Shown here in pieces: positions 11,901 through 23,900 of a DNA stretch of 64,000 bases; position 1 is the stretch's first letter, and each line of letters opens with the position of its first letter. The notes below the pieces were generated by a model, which was given only the letters and a program-made list of their open reading frames with translations, was not told the origin of the DNA and searched no databases. Source of the stretch: Lineus longissimus. Taxonomy: Eukaryota > Nemertea > Pilidiophora > Heteronemertea > Lineidae. The translations under genes were made by a program, and so were the position numbers. The stretch covers positions 23,629,292 through 23,693,291 of the forward strand of contig NC_088312.1 of NCBI RefSeq assembly GCF_910592395.1, given 5' to 3'.

Positions 11901-14900
11901 GATAGGTTAGAATATACAATACCCGATCGGAAATCCATTTTTGGGCCCATGATGAGATAAACTTGTATGAACTGACATATTGACTGTTCGCAGCAAAATC
12001 AGAAGATTGGAATTCAAAATTCAAATCTTCAAAATTGCAGTTGTTACTTGTACGCTTACCTCAATATTGCCGCGCCACCTATCAGCAGCATTCCTAGCTA
12101 GCTCCAGCTCCTTCTCCTTGAGGCCGCGGTGTCGCTTGTAGAGAATCTCCACGAAGATGAGGAAGACACCGGTCAAGATGCCACCAGCCACCAACATGAA
12201 CACACCTGCAATAAGAGCTTCTTTCAGGACGAGGCACAGAGCGGCTTCATTGCAGAAGCCCTCACTGATGTTCCAAGGAGACATCTTGGTTAGGGTCAGC
12301 CATACTGTATAGTACCCCCAGGTATATGGCACGGCTTAACCCGCCCGCCATAAGGGAATTCCTTTATGGCCCAGTGGTTGGCGCGTTGGCCCCAGAGTGG
12401 AAGTTAAGCAACGTTGAGCGCGGTCAACCTTTGGATCGGTGACCGGCACATTTGTAGAACCTCTCTATCAAGGACACCCTCGAGACTGGCAGGTGCTGTC
12501 CCTAATAGAGATTGGACAGCTCAAATTGAATGTAAACAACCACTTTCAGACCGAAACTAGTGTCCTGGTGTTTAATCTCTATAGAGAGGTTGTCCTTAAT
12601 AGAGAGGGGGCTGCCATAAGGAAGGTTCCACTGCAGTTCATATCACTATTCAATACTCTATCCTTTGGTTCACCATGTTTCAGTCAGTCTACACTGTGCA
12701 TTGGCAAGTGCCTGAATAATCCATTGTCCCAAGCACATACAGTACAAACAGGTGTTACATCACACACAGAACAGCTCAATGCTCACAGTTAATTATATGA
12801 TCATAAGCTCTTGGTATGAAAAGGCCATTGTCTCTTTTCAGGGAGGGCTTGAGCAGTTCAACTGATACCCTTGTTATGGTGGTTCAGTTGGTAAGTTATC
12901 TCCCATTAGCTTCACCCATGGGATCACCACCATCACTAATCATGACAGAGTTTGAAACAAAGGCCTTTGAAGATGCACCAGTGACACCAGTGACACCAGA
13001 CACCAGTGACACCAGTGATGCCAGTGATGCCAGTGACGCCAGTGACGCCAGCGACACTGAACAACGACACACCACAGGCCTCTGCCTCGGACACACATCC
13101 TGAATCAGTTCCGTTCCTTCAAGAGGCAAATGAAACCTTTTCTATTCATTACTTGGCGGGCAACAGATTGGGGACAGGTGTTTGGCCTACAACATACTAT
13201 GACTTACCAGCCATGTTGGTCAAACCCAGTGTGGCTGGCGACTGGTCATTCTGAGGGCAGTCTGGTGCAGGCACTAAGATCCACTTGGTGTCCAGCTTCT
13301 CCATGAACCCAGCTGAAGAAACAACGTGAAGACTTTACACATAAAGAAAATGCAAAAGATGCTGAAATCAGGAAAATGATACATCTGCTGTTCTGGTGCA
13401 AACAAGGGCAATATTTGAAATGAGTTCACCGCTGGCACCCATAACTCTACTGTTGCATTTGCTCTTTGCATTTGTTGCGTGCCATTATATTTAGCATGAG
13501 ACATAGACGCCTGGCAGTAGAGGTTTGGAAGTGAGGAGAGCCTCATAAGCTGCATAGCTGGCCCTTTCATCAGTGACACAATAATAAACAAACTCTCTCC
13601 ACTTACTCTCATGTAAGCTAAGGATTTCTAGTGATATCTCATTGAGCCATGGGCTCTCTTTCCTCATGCCGATACCGAAGCCTGATCTGCCGAACATCTC
13701 GCCAGCCGTCACCAGGTCACAGTCCCTGGCTGCCTCGTACTCAAGACGTGAGGAATCCCATATGAACGCCTGCAGCTTCCTGGAGATAAGGAGAGTCAAA
13801 CTTTATTCAAGACCATGAGTCGGGAATACTGCCTGGTTTCATCTGCATTTACTCATCTTGATGAATGTCCAAAGTTCATGTTTAAGGTCAAAACAGCAAA
13901 CAAGTGACATGGCTAGCCGAGATAAAGAAATTAGTAATTCTCCACATGATGCTAGTGCCACCATGGCCAAATTGAATATGATCAATGGAAATCATAACCA
14001 GAGGACATAACACCATCTCTCAGACTCTCCTTGTGACACAGTCATAGTATGGATGATTTTGTTTGCGTTCCAATTTCAACAGAGCGCAACGTTGGGCTCA
14101 CAGAGAGGCACTTATTTGAATATCAGCACATAAAGGGTATGATTTTCTCGGCCGACAAGAAAATGTTCTTGACGTAATCGTACCATACTGCGCTGCTCGT
14201 AACAGAAGTCATGTTGACGTGACTTACTTATCCTTCACATCCTTGATAGCGTCCTCCGGCCGTTTATACTCAAACTCCTCCATGGTACGATACATGGTTG
14301 ACAGCTCCACCTGGCGTTTGAAATACAACTCAACTGCACTGTTCTTGATCGTGGCATAACGGAATTCATCCTGCGGGTTTCTCAGCTGGAAAGAAAGACA
14401 GTGACGTGATATAACAGATCACTACCATTGTTGTAACGATTGCTTGCTCTGTTAGCTGATCATAATGAAACCTCCTCTCCGACATCATCAGACTAAACAC
14501 CATCACCAGCTCTAGACGTTGTCCTCAGATCGTTTAGGCCTTAAAAAGGTCCTTGACTGACTGTGATTGCTGCACTTGCCCATTCAATACTCTCATCAGA
14601 GTAGACTATTAACACATGGGTTGAAGGAATTAGCACGACACCACCACAACCTTACCCTGGCATCATCAATGCCGCTGATGGAAGCTTCCGGCCGATCCAA
14701 CACAAGGAAGGCAGCCAAGTTGGCCGTATAGGATGCGACGATGATCATGGCAAAACCTGCCCACACCATGCCCAACACACGCGCACTGAAACTGCGAGGG
14801 GTACCTGAAAGAGAAGGCACAAAGTCTTACAGGTTCCACACTCACCTCATTATGTGTGTCCCAAAGCTCCCCCAACTGAAGGATATCTTTCAACCAGTTG

Positions 14901-17900
14901 GTGAAGTCTTCTTGTAGTATCACAGAATGGCTGCAATGACATCTCAATGTCATAAGTACTTACATGTCTGAAGGCACGAACTTGCCAATCATGTTTCTGA
15001 CTGTCACGAGAAGTTCTATTCATACCTTCACCCCGGGCGCGGGTGTAAGAAAAGAAGCCAATGACTCACCCTCGCCAATGCCACTGTTGAGGAGCACTCC
15101 CCACGCAAACCACATCGCACTTGACAGGTTAAGCGCATCCTCCTCTGTGTCACTGCTGCGTGCGAGCTTGAATCGCCCGAACGGGCTGAACCTGTCCAAC
15201 AGGTAGAGCACGAGGGCAACCACGTGCACGGAGAGACCGACGAGGATCCAGAGCGTATCTTGAAACGGCTGCAGGAATGAGGCCAGGTTCGAGTTCTTCT
15301 CTTCCTACAGAGACAAAACATGAAAACATTATGTATTGAATGACTCTTGGAGCCCAGTGGCCACTTGATCTCATGTAGGCTTGAAGGAGCATATTGAATG
15401 ACTCTCAGGAGGAGCCCAGTGGCCACTTGATCTCATGTAGGCTTGAAGGAGCATATTGAATGACTCTCAGGAGGAGCCCAGTGGCCACTTGATCTCATGT
15501 AGGCTTGAAGGAGCATATTGAATGACTCTCAGGAGGGTCACTTGATCTCATGTAGGCTTGAAGGAGCATATTGAATGACTCTCAGGAGGAGCCCAGTGGC
15601 CACTTGATCTCATGTAGGCTTGAAGGAGCATATTGAATGACTCTCAGGAGGAGCCCAGTGACCACTTGATCTCATGTAGGCTTGAAGACTCTCAGGAGGA
15701 GCCCAGTGGCCACTTGATCTCATGTAGGCTTGAAGACTCTCAGGAGGAGCCCAGTGGCCACTTGATCTCATGTAGGCTTGAAGACTCTCAGGAGGAGCCC
15801 AGTGGCCACTTGATCTCATGTAGGCTTGTAGGAGCATATTGAATGACTCTCAGGAGGAGCCCAGTGGTCACTTGATCTCATGTAGGCTTGAAGACTCTCA
15901 GGAGGAGCCCAGTGGCCACTTGATCTCATGTAGGCTTGAAGGAGCATATTGAATGACTCTCAGGAGGAGCCCAGTGGCCACTTGATCTCATGTAGGCTTG
16001 AAGGAGCATATTGAATGACTCTCAGGAGGAGCCCAGTGGCCACTTGATCTCATGTAGGCTTGAAGGAGCATATTGAATGACTCTCAGGAGGAGCCCAGTG
16101 ACCACTTGATCTCATGTAGGCTTGAATGAGCATATTGAATGACTCTCAGGAGGAGCCCAGTGGCCACTTGATCTCATGTAGGCTTGAAGGAGCATATTGA
16201 ATGACTCTCAGGAGGAGCCCAGTGGCCACTTGATCTCATGTAGGCTTGAAGGAGCATATTGAATGACTCTCAGGAGGAGCCCAGTGGCCACTTGATCTCA
16301 TGTAGGCTTGAATGAGCATATGATGGGATTAGTCACATTATCCTTTAGTGGCTTTAGGCTGTGTATGCTTTGAACATGTTGAATGTGGACCAGCTCGGTC
16401 ATTTACCTTGTGACACGTGTCACAAGTATGCAAACGTTCCCAGGTCACCTCCGCATCAGAAAATCCATAGTAAGGCACCAATTGTATCTCAAAATCATAT
16501 CTCACCTTTCTGACCAAGATGGTCAAACCCTGGTACTTGAACGGCTTGGTGAAGTCGATATCTCTCGCGCGTTCTGGCGTGATTGTCATAGGGGCGACGA
16601 TCAGGTCAGCCATATTCGTGAGGACTTCTCCCATCATACCATTCCAGGCCTTCTTGTTGTTGTTGTGCTGTCAGGAAGGAACGATCATATATATATCCAA
16701 AACATCTTGGGGCAAAAAGGGAAGGAATGGGAATGTTGAAGTAACATGGCTTTTGGTTCGCAGTACTTCTGTTAAAACTAGGAAGAAATTTGCAAGGATG
16801 TTTACAATGCAAAAGTGTGTGATGCCTTGGGCAACGGGCACTGAAATGGAAAGAAATAGAACACCCCTCACTTTCAACACTTATTTGTCAAGAACTCAGC
16901 TTTGAATTGTGTCTACACAAAGACAGTCCTAGTAACTTCATGGTTCATGTCCGTGGTGGAGTTTGGGGTAAAAGCAATTGGATTGCAACTGTGGCAAGCA
17001 CATCAACCAAGACAATAGATGACTTTCCTGTAGGACTGTTGTAGCCAAGTGCCGAAAGTGGGATCGTTATAAAGCATGCATTCATGGTATCCATGCAAAC
17101 AAAAGTTGTATCCCACCAACTGGAAACCATTAACTCAAAAACGGTTGAAAAATGATTGACTTCTAACACCAATATATCTAAAGATGAGACAATCAATGAC
17201 AAGTAAAATGTAGCACCATCACCAGACAACTTGCACCGCAAGACAAGACTACATAGACATGCGAAGAAGAAACAAGTCATTGTTAGAATCCAATATCAGT
17301 TCTGATTGTGGACTTTTTCCCAATCCTTTAATCCAATATGCGTAATAGGCTGTGGACTACAGCCAAGGAGAAGATTGTTCAGCTGATTCTGTATTTGTAC
17401 ATGCACCAATACATCAACAGACCATCACGTGGACCAGATCTTACAACATCGTTCATGAAATATCATTATCCTTGTCGTAGCCGATGAAAGAGGTGGAGTT
17501 GTTATCAGACAGAAAGCTGCAGGAAGCATTAGCCTTGTCCCTGCAATGCTACCAAGAGTGACATTCATTCATTGACCTGTACCACATTGTGATAGCTAGC
17601 GGTATGCGACTTGCCGCGCCATGTAAAGGCACTTATTTATGATAAGTCTGCTGCCTAACTGAACCAGAACCCATCCATGCATAGTTCTGAAGCAGTTAAA
17701 TTGAAGGACATGACAATATCAGCACATTCATAGCTGCTGGAATATGAATCTTATGCAGGTCTGACTACTTCTCAAGTCTGGTGGACCCAAGTGTGTCAAG
17801 CCAAAACATGGCTGCACAACTCTATCTCAACTTGACCTGTACAAGTAGCAATACCGCTGAGAAGGTTTTCAAACAACTTCACACCAAGTTTGAGGTTTCT

Positions 17901-20900
17901 CAGCTTGATGGTGAGTAAGCATGCCACCACAGACACACAGGCAATGGCAGACATTGGCCAAGCTGTGAGCTCATCAGGTCATGTTCATAACACCAGCAGT
18001 CAAACCTCCATTTATTCACCATCGGCATCAAACCTGGAGAATCAGTTTCCTAAACTGCCAAAGATTTGGCAATCATCGACACAAATTATGTTCATAAACC
18101 AAATACCACACGATTACATATCACTTCAAAAACTCCAGCAACCTATTTGTTACCACTTTCCTAGGGTACCCCACCTTGGTATTAGGCTGAGAAACCCATA
18201 TGATTCTTGGCAAGCTAGGAAACTTATTCTCCAGGATGTATTCTGTAAGCAAGCAGCTATTGACCAATTAATAATTAGACACACAGACTGAGACAAGTGG
18301 TTATACATACACGGCTTGATTTAGCAGAAGAACTACCGGTAATGTACGAGTCCTTTAAAAGACAAATTGATGTGTTAGGGGAGGCAGCTCACTCAGGTGT
18401 GGCGATTCAAATTGTAGCGGATACGGGCCACGAGAGTTGAAACCAAGGGTCAGAAGAAACAGACAGGAGGACCTCTGTCAACCCTTCTTTAAGGCCATCT
18501 GACATAGGATTCTGTGAAGTCTAATGACTATTTCCAGTGAGCTCATAGCCAATACTAATCAGAATCACCACACTTATCTCACACACATCATATTCATTAC
18601 GTACATACGGAATTGAATAATGAAGATGAATTCCAAACACTGTTCTTGGCTCAAACAATGCCAGTATTAGTGGCCAGTAATCAGCAGTTAGTTATGAATC
18701 ACAAACTGTCATGTGATCTGTTCTTGGGATCATCATCTACACCACCAAACATAACGAGTGAAGATGTCATCTGTGAACACTATTCATGTGTTGGTCCCTC
18801 ATTGATATTGGTGTAAAGCACCTAACACAAGCTTTTATACAACAGCTCAGAGAAATCTACTGATCTGGTACAGCCAAAGAAGAGGGTTTTGAACCTCAGT
18901 ATTGGAGGCATCCGGGGTGGCAGTGAGGATGGAGGAGCAATGACTACCAATGGCACATGACAGCCTTAATACTTCAGAACTTCATCTATTTGAATGAGTT
19001 ACCTCACTGCTGATGACACGTATCCTTTATAACAGGTCATTCTCAAGCTCCTCCCATTGCATGTGTAGCTCCAGATAAGATCAGTGGCCTGGTAATATGA
19101 GACAATCTAACGTTCTTGACTCCAGTTCTTATTACAGAAGTTAACAAGTACTTAGGGAGAAGTTACAAGCGGTTAGTACCTGCTGGCTATGAATGATCAG
19201 GGATTCAAGTTCTGCACTATTTGGTGGTACATGTCACCTCCATTCTGCCTCTGCCACCAAAAACTCAACGTCTGTAGCTGTTTCAACCTTAATAGCGTGG
19301 CATCAAAATAGACTTTTTTGAAAGTGAACTTATCATCCTTGACAACAATAGCCAGGGAAGGTCCACTCAGATAGCAGTTCAGGAAGAGTTACTGAGGAAA
19401 GTTACAAGCAGAAATGAAGAAGTTGCAAGTATAAAAAGAATGAATAACAAGAAGTTACAAGCAGAAAGGGAGGCGTTGGAGAAGACAATCAGAGGTGGTA
19501 AGTAGCACATAGGATAGTTGGTGAGGAGTCTAAAGCAGTCAAAGGTTCTTCACGTGATGTCATAGTTGGTGAGGAGTCTAAAGCAGTCAAAGGTTCTTCA
19601 CGTGATGTCATAGTTGGTGAGGAGTCTAAAGCAGTCAAAGGTTCTTCATGTGATGTCATAGTTGGTGAGGAGTCTAAAGCAGTCAAAGGTTCTTCATGTG
19701 ATGTCATGCTGTGGCCATTTTGTTGCCATGTCGATTCTATCACAGATCAATAATAAGTAAAGACCTCAAATGCTGCTACAGTAACAGTTCAAGTGACAGT
19801 TAAAGGCCAAGAGAAGCTACAAGTTTGTTAACCTCCACACCCCCAACTTTCCTAAATGGACTCTTCTCATGCATTAACTGGAAGAGTCTACCCAGGGAAA
19901 GAGGGTGAAAAGGCTAAAATGATAGGCAGGCTGCTTTTTCATGCACACCCCCAGTTTCCTTAATGGACTCTTCTCATGCAATAACTGGAAGAGTCTACCC
20001 AGGGAAAGAGGGTGAAAAGGCTAAAATGATAGGCAGGTTGCTTCTTCATGCACACCCCCAGTTTCCTCAATGGACTCTTCTCATGCAATAACTGGAAGAG
20101 TCTACCCAGGGAAAGAGGGTGAAAAGGCTAAAATGATAGGCAGGTTGCTTCTTCATGCACACCCCCAGTTTCCTCAATGGACTCTTCTCATGCAATAACT
20201 GGAAGAGTCTACCCAGGGAAAGAGGGTGAAAAGGCTAAAATGATAGGCAGGTTGCTTCTTCATGCACACCCCCAGTTTCCTCAATGGACTCTTCTCATGC
20301 AATAACTGGAAGAGTCTACCCAGGGAAAGAGGGTGAAAAGGCTAAAATGATAGGCAGGTTGCTTCTTCATGCACACCCCCAGTTTCCTCAATGGACTCTT
20401 CTCATGCAATAACTGGAAGAGTCTACCCAGGGAAAGAGGGTGAAAAGGCTAAAATGATAGGCAGGTTGCTTCTTCATGCACACCCCCAGTTTCCTCAATG
20501 GACTCTTCTCATGCAATAACTGGAAGAGTCTACCCAGGGAAAGAGGGTGAAAAGGCTAAAATAATAGGCAGGCTGCTTTTTCATGCACACCCCCAGTTTC
20601 CTCAATGGACTCTTCTCATGCAATAACTGGAAGTGTCTATTCAGGGGAATGAGGGTGAAAAGGTTAAAAATAGTTGAGGGACATGAAAAGAGAAACATTC
20701 TTCAGAATCACACATTTTCAAGCAAAGTTTCAATTTGTCTTTTTCCACAAAACAGTATCATAATCAGGTCAAAACTCTGGCGATATACGAATCTTTCGCA
20801 TAGTTTAACTCTTTTCCCCCATGCAGCTGGCGAACGTGATTCACCTGACCTGATCCCCTCAGGCAGCTGGCGAACGTGATTCACCTGACCTGATCCCCTC

Positions 20901-23900
20901 AGGCAGCTGGTCATCACGTCTACCAACTGAGGAGGAGTACATCAGTCTGTAGATGGCACCAAGAACTGGTTCAGTAGACAGGTTCACAATGAGTCAGTCT
21001 TCACAGAGAGTGGATATCATCACATTTGATTCAAGATACACGAAAACAGCCTCAACACCAATAGTTCAAATTGTACCACATTTAACAAAACACATCCAAC
21101 TTGCCTTATCCAACGGAGAGCCGAACTGGCCATCGGAGACAAGGTGCACATCATAAGTAAAGTTGACCTTTTCTGCTATTTTTCTAAGCATATCTATGCA
21201 GTAGCCTGAACAACAGATCGCATCCTCTACGGCTAGAAGAAAAACAGGACAAAACAAATCAAAATACGACAGCTGGCTTCTCCATTTTCCCACTGTCATG
21301 ACTGCCTAAACCTAAGGAAAGAAACAGAAGGTGAAATAATGCAAAGAATCCATCTGTTTGCTCGGCTGCTTGCTTGCTTGCTGTCTTTTGTGTTGCAGTG
21401 ATCCACTGGGAGATATTGGGAATGAGTTCAAAGGACACAATGCGCCATGACCAAACCTTGTTCCCAACAAACATGTGACGTGTTTGAACTGGGATTAAAA
21501 TGAGTCGAGAACATGGCTGAAAGTATGTGTCAGCAATCAATCGTCTGCAACTTCTTGGCATAAACAAGGTCACAGGGTGCATCACCTGCACTTTTTCGCA
21601 AGTTACAGGGTGGTCCTCCGATCCTTGACAAGGTTGATCTTGACAAATTTAGATGTAATATGATGGGGATGCATCAAGAAGCCAGTCGATCACCTGCATT
21701 ATGATGTACAAGCAGCAGGAGAGCCATGCCTACTAGAAATCAAGAAAACAAGCTGTTAGTAGTGCGGGGCAACTGTGCTGGAATCCTCACTTGATAAACT
21801 AAATCATTAGATTCCTAAAGCATTCGCTCATTTCATCAATAACTAACACTTGCCCATTCAGTACAAGTGACATACTGCAGACAGGGAAAGGTTGCTTCCA
21901 TCTCTTTCATTTTCATGGTTTTCGAGACAAACGTTAACATAAAAGATGGGAGACAATTTCTACTCCGATGCATCAACCATTAAACATTGAGAGCAAACAC
22001 ACAAAATTGTGTCAACTCACAGTTGAGAAAGATCAAGTTCACCAAGTTCTGGTGTCACAAACTTTCCCAGTTTGCAGTCACAGTCATGTACTGAATCAAT
22101 AAATATAAAGAAAATGCAAATGTAAAATGCTGTCTGGATAAGAAATAAACAGGAACCGCAGCTGAAATCAAGCTAAGAATCTAATGCTATGAATAATTAA
22201 CAGGAGACTAGAAACCAAGGACTATAATCCACTGAGGTGGAGTCATTCTCAGGCAGCTTCAGAATCTGTGATTGTACCCACTGGTGCCAACATCACAATG
22301 CACCGTCAGCTGCTGATGACATTATTGACGTCATACGACATCATGCTGTATGACGTCACTGAGTCAGCTAACAGGGCCAGCAAATGTTGAACAGCGATGC
22401 ATTTTTTATTGGATTTCATCGGTATCGCCATTCGTCGTTTCACCTTGTTTGTTTTGAAGCAATTCAAAAATCGCCTTCCTCATGACCCTGATGAAGTACA
22501 TGAGTGGCAGCACCACCTAGTGATTGGATCAACCACTGCCTCATTATCTAGGACCAAACATTTAGCCAGCTTCTGAAGCTGCCTGGCTGGATGAGGAGAA
22601 GGAGTGATTGCACCACTACACTGGGTGGATGCAGGTTGTCAAGAATGCGGCTGCTACCTTCTCAAAGAAACCAAACTGGCCATCCTCGACAAGTTGGACT
22701 TCATAAGTAAAGTTGACCGCACTGCTCAGCTTCCTGAGCATATCGATACAATAGCCCTGACAGCAAAATGGAACTTCAGACTCTGGAGGAGAGAGAAGGG
22801 AAAATGAATTTAGGATAGACCCCAAATAATGACCCCCATGCCCCCTTTGAACATCAACATCAAAGAGTTGGCCATTTCATAATATGCATTTGTAAAGTTT
22901 GAACTGGGAATGATTCCGTTTTTTAATTCACAACAATGGAGTTGTTATAGAAACATATACCATCAGTAGGCCCTGTATTAACCCCATGTCACCATTGTCT
23001 ATGGCTGTTGTGAAACTGACCATGTATTATAATATATGCCCATTGCCCACTGCCCACAAATATATGGGCAGTGAAGCTCGTTGTGCTTGTCACCTTTGTC
23101 TATGTGTATATATTTGGTTAATCCCATGATGTAACTGGGTTGGGTGTCTTCAGCTCTGTACAATGGACTCAGGGTATTCGGCCATCCTTTTTAACTCAAC
23201 ATTCAAAGTTGTAGACTTGATAGTCTCTCTGTATAAAGGTTGAATAGAGTGCACATTCATACAACTTTGTGTGATTGAGTAATCATTCATGTGTATTTGT
23301 GAGCCATGTACAAGGTATAAGGGCCTGGGTAAGATCTGACAGCTCTTACAATAATAATTAATCATTCAATCAATAAATTGTCATTTCCATGACACAACGT
23401 CTTAAGTTCAGCTGCAATTGGTTTAAAGGTTGACAAGTGACAACAACAACAACAATAAGCACTAGAACTCTAGAGCCATGAAATCATGAAGACATCATCC
23501 TGCATCGCGTATTTGGAAAAGAAATGGGACGTTATCTAAATTGTTTTGAGATTTTTTTTCATGTGACCCAAGGCCGTTGCTATTTGCAATGTTACTGAAG
23601 ACCAGTTCTCCTTTTAGGTGGTTGGCTGGTTTCTGGCCCAAATGCTAAGACCTCTGTCAAGTTTTCAAATACGTTTTCTATGGAACTTGAGTAGGCTTAC
23701 CTGGATCCGTTCCATTAGGTCGGGGGCAGAAGATCTCATTAGGCTGACAGTCTTCCTTACTATTGACAGACCGATTGAACACAAATGGAACACTCTCGAT
23801 GGTGACAACTCGCAGATGGGTGGTGATCTTGATCCCCTTCGGTACGACAGTGCTGCCATCCGGCCAAACTACTGGAGTGTCTGCGTTCATTTGGAGCACT

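Noticed and set aside
17890..18291. 133-codon open frame in a Grin1 intron
   Set aside because: No family resemblance, opposite strand to Grin1, no splice or promoter support.
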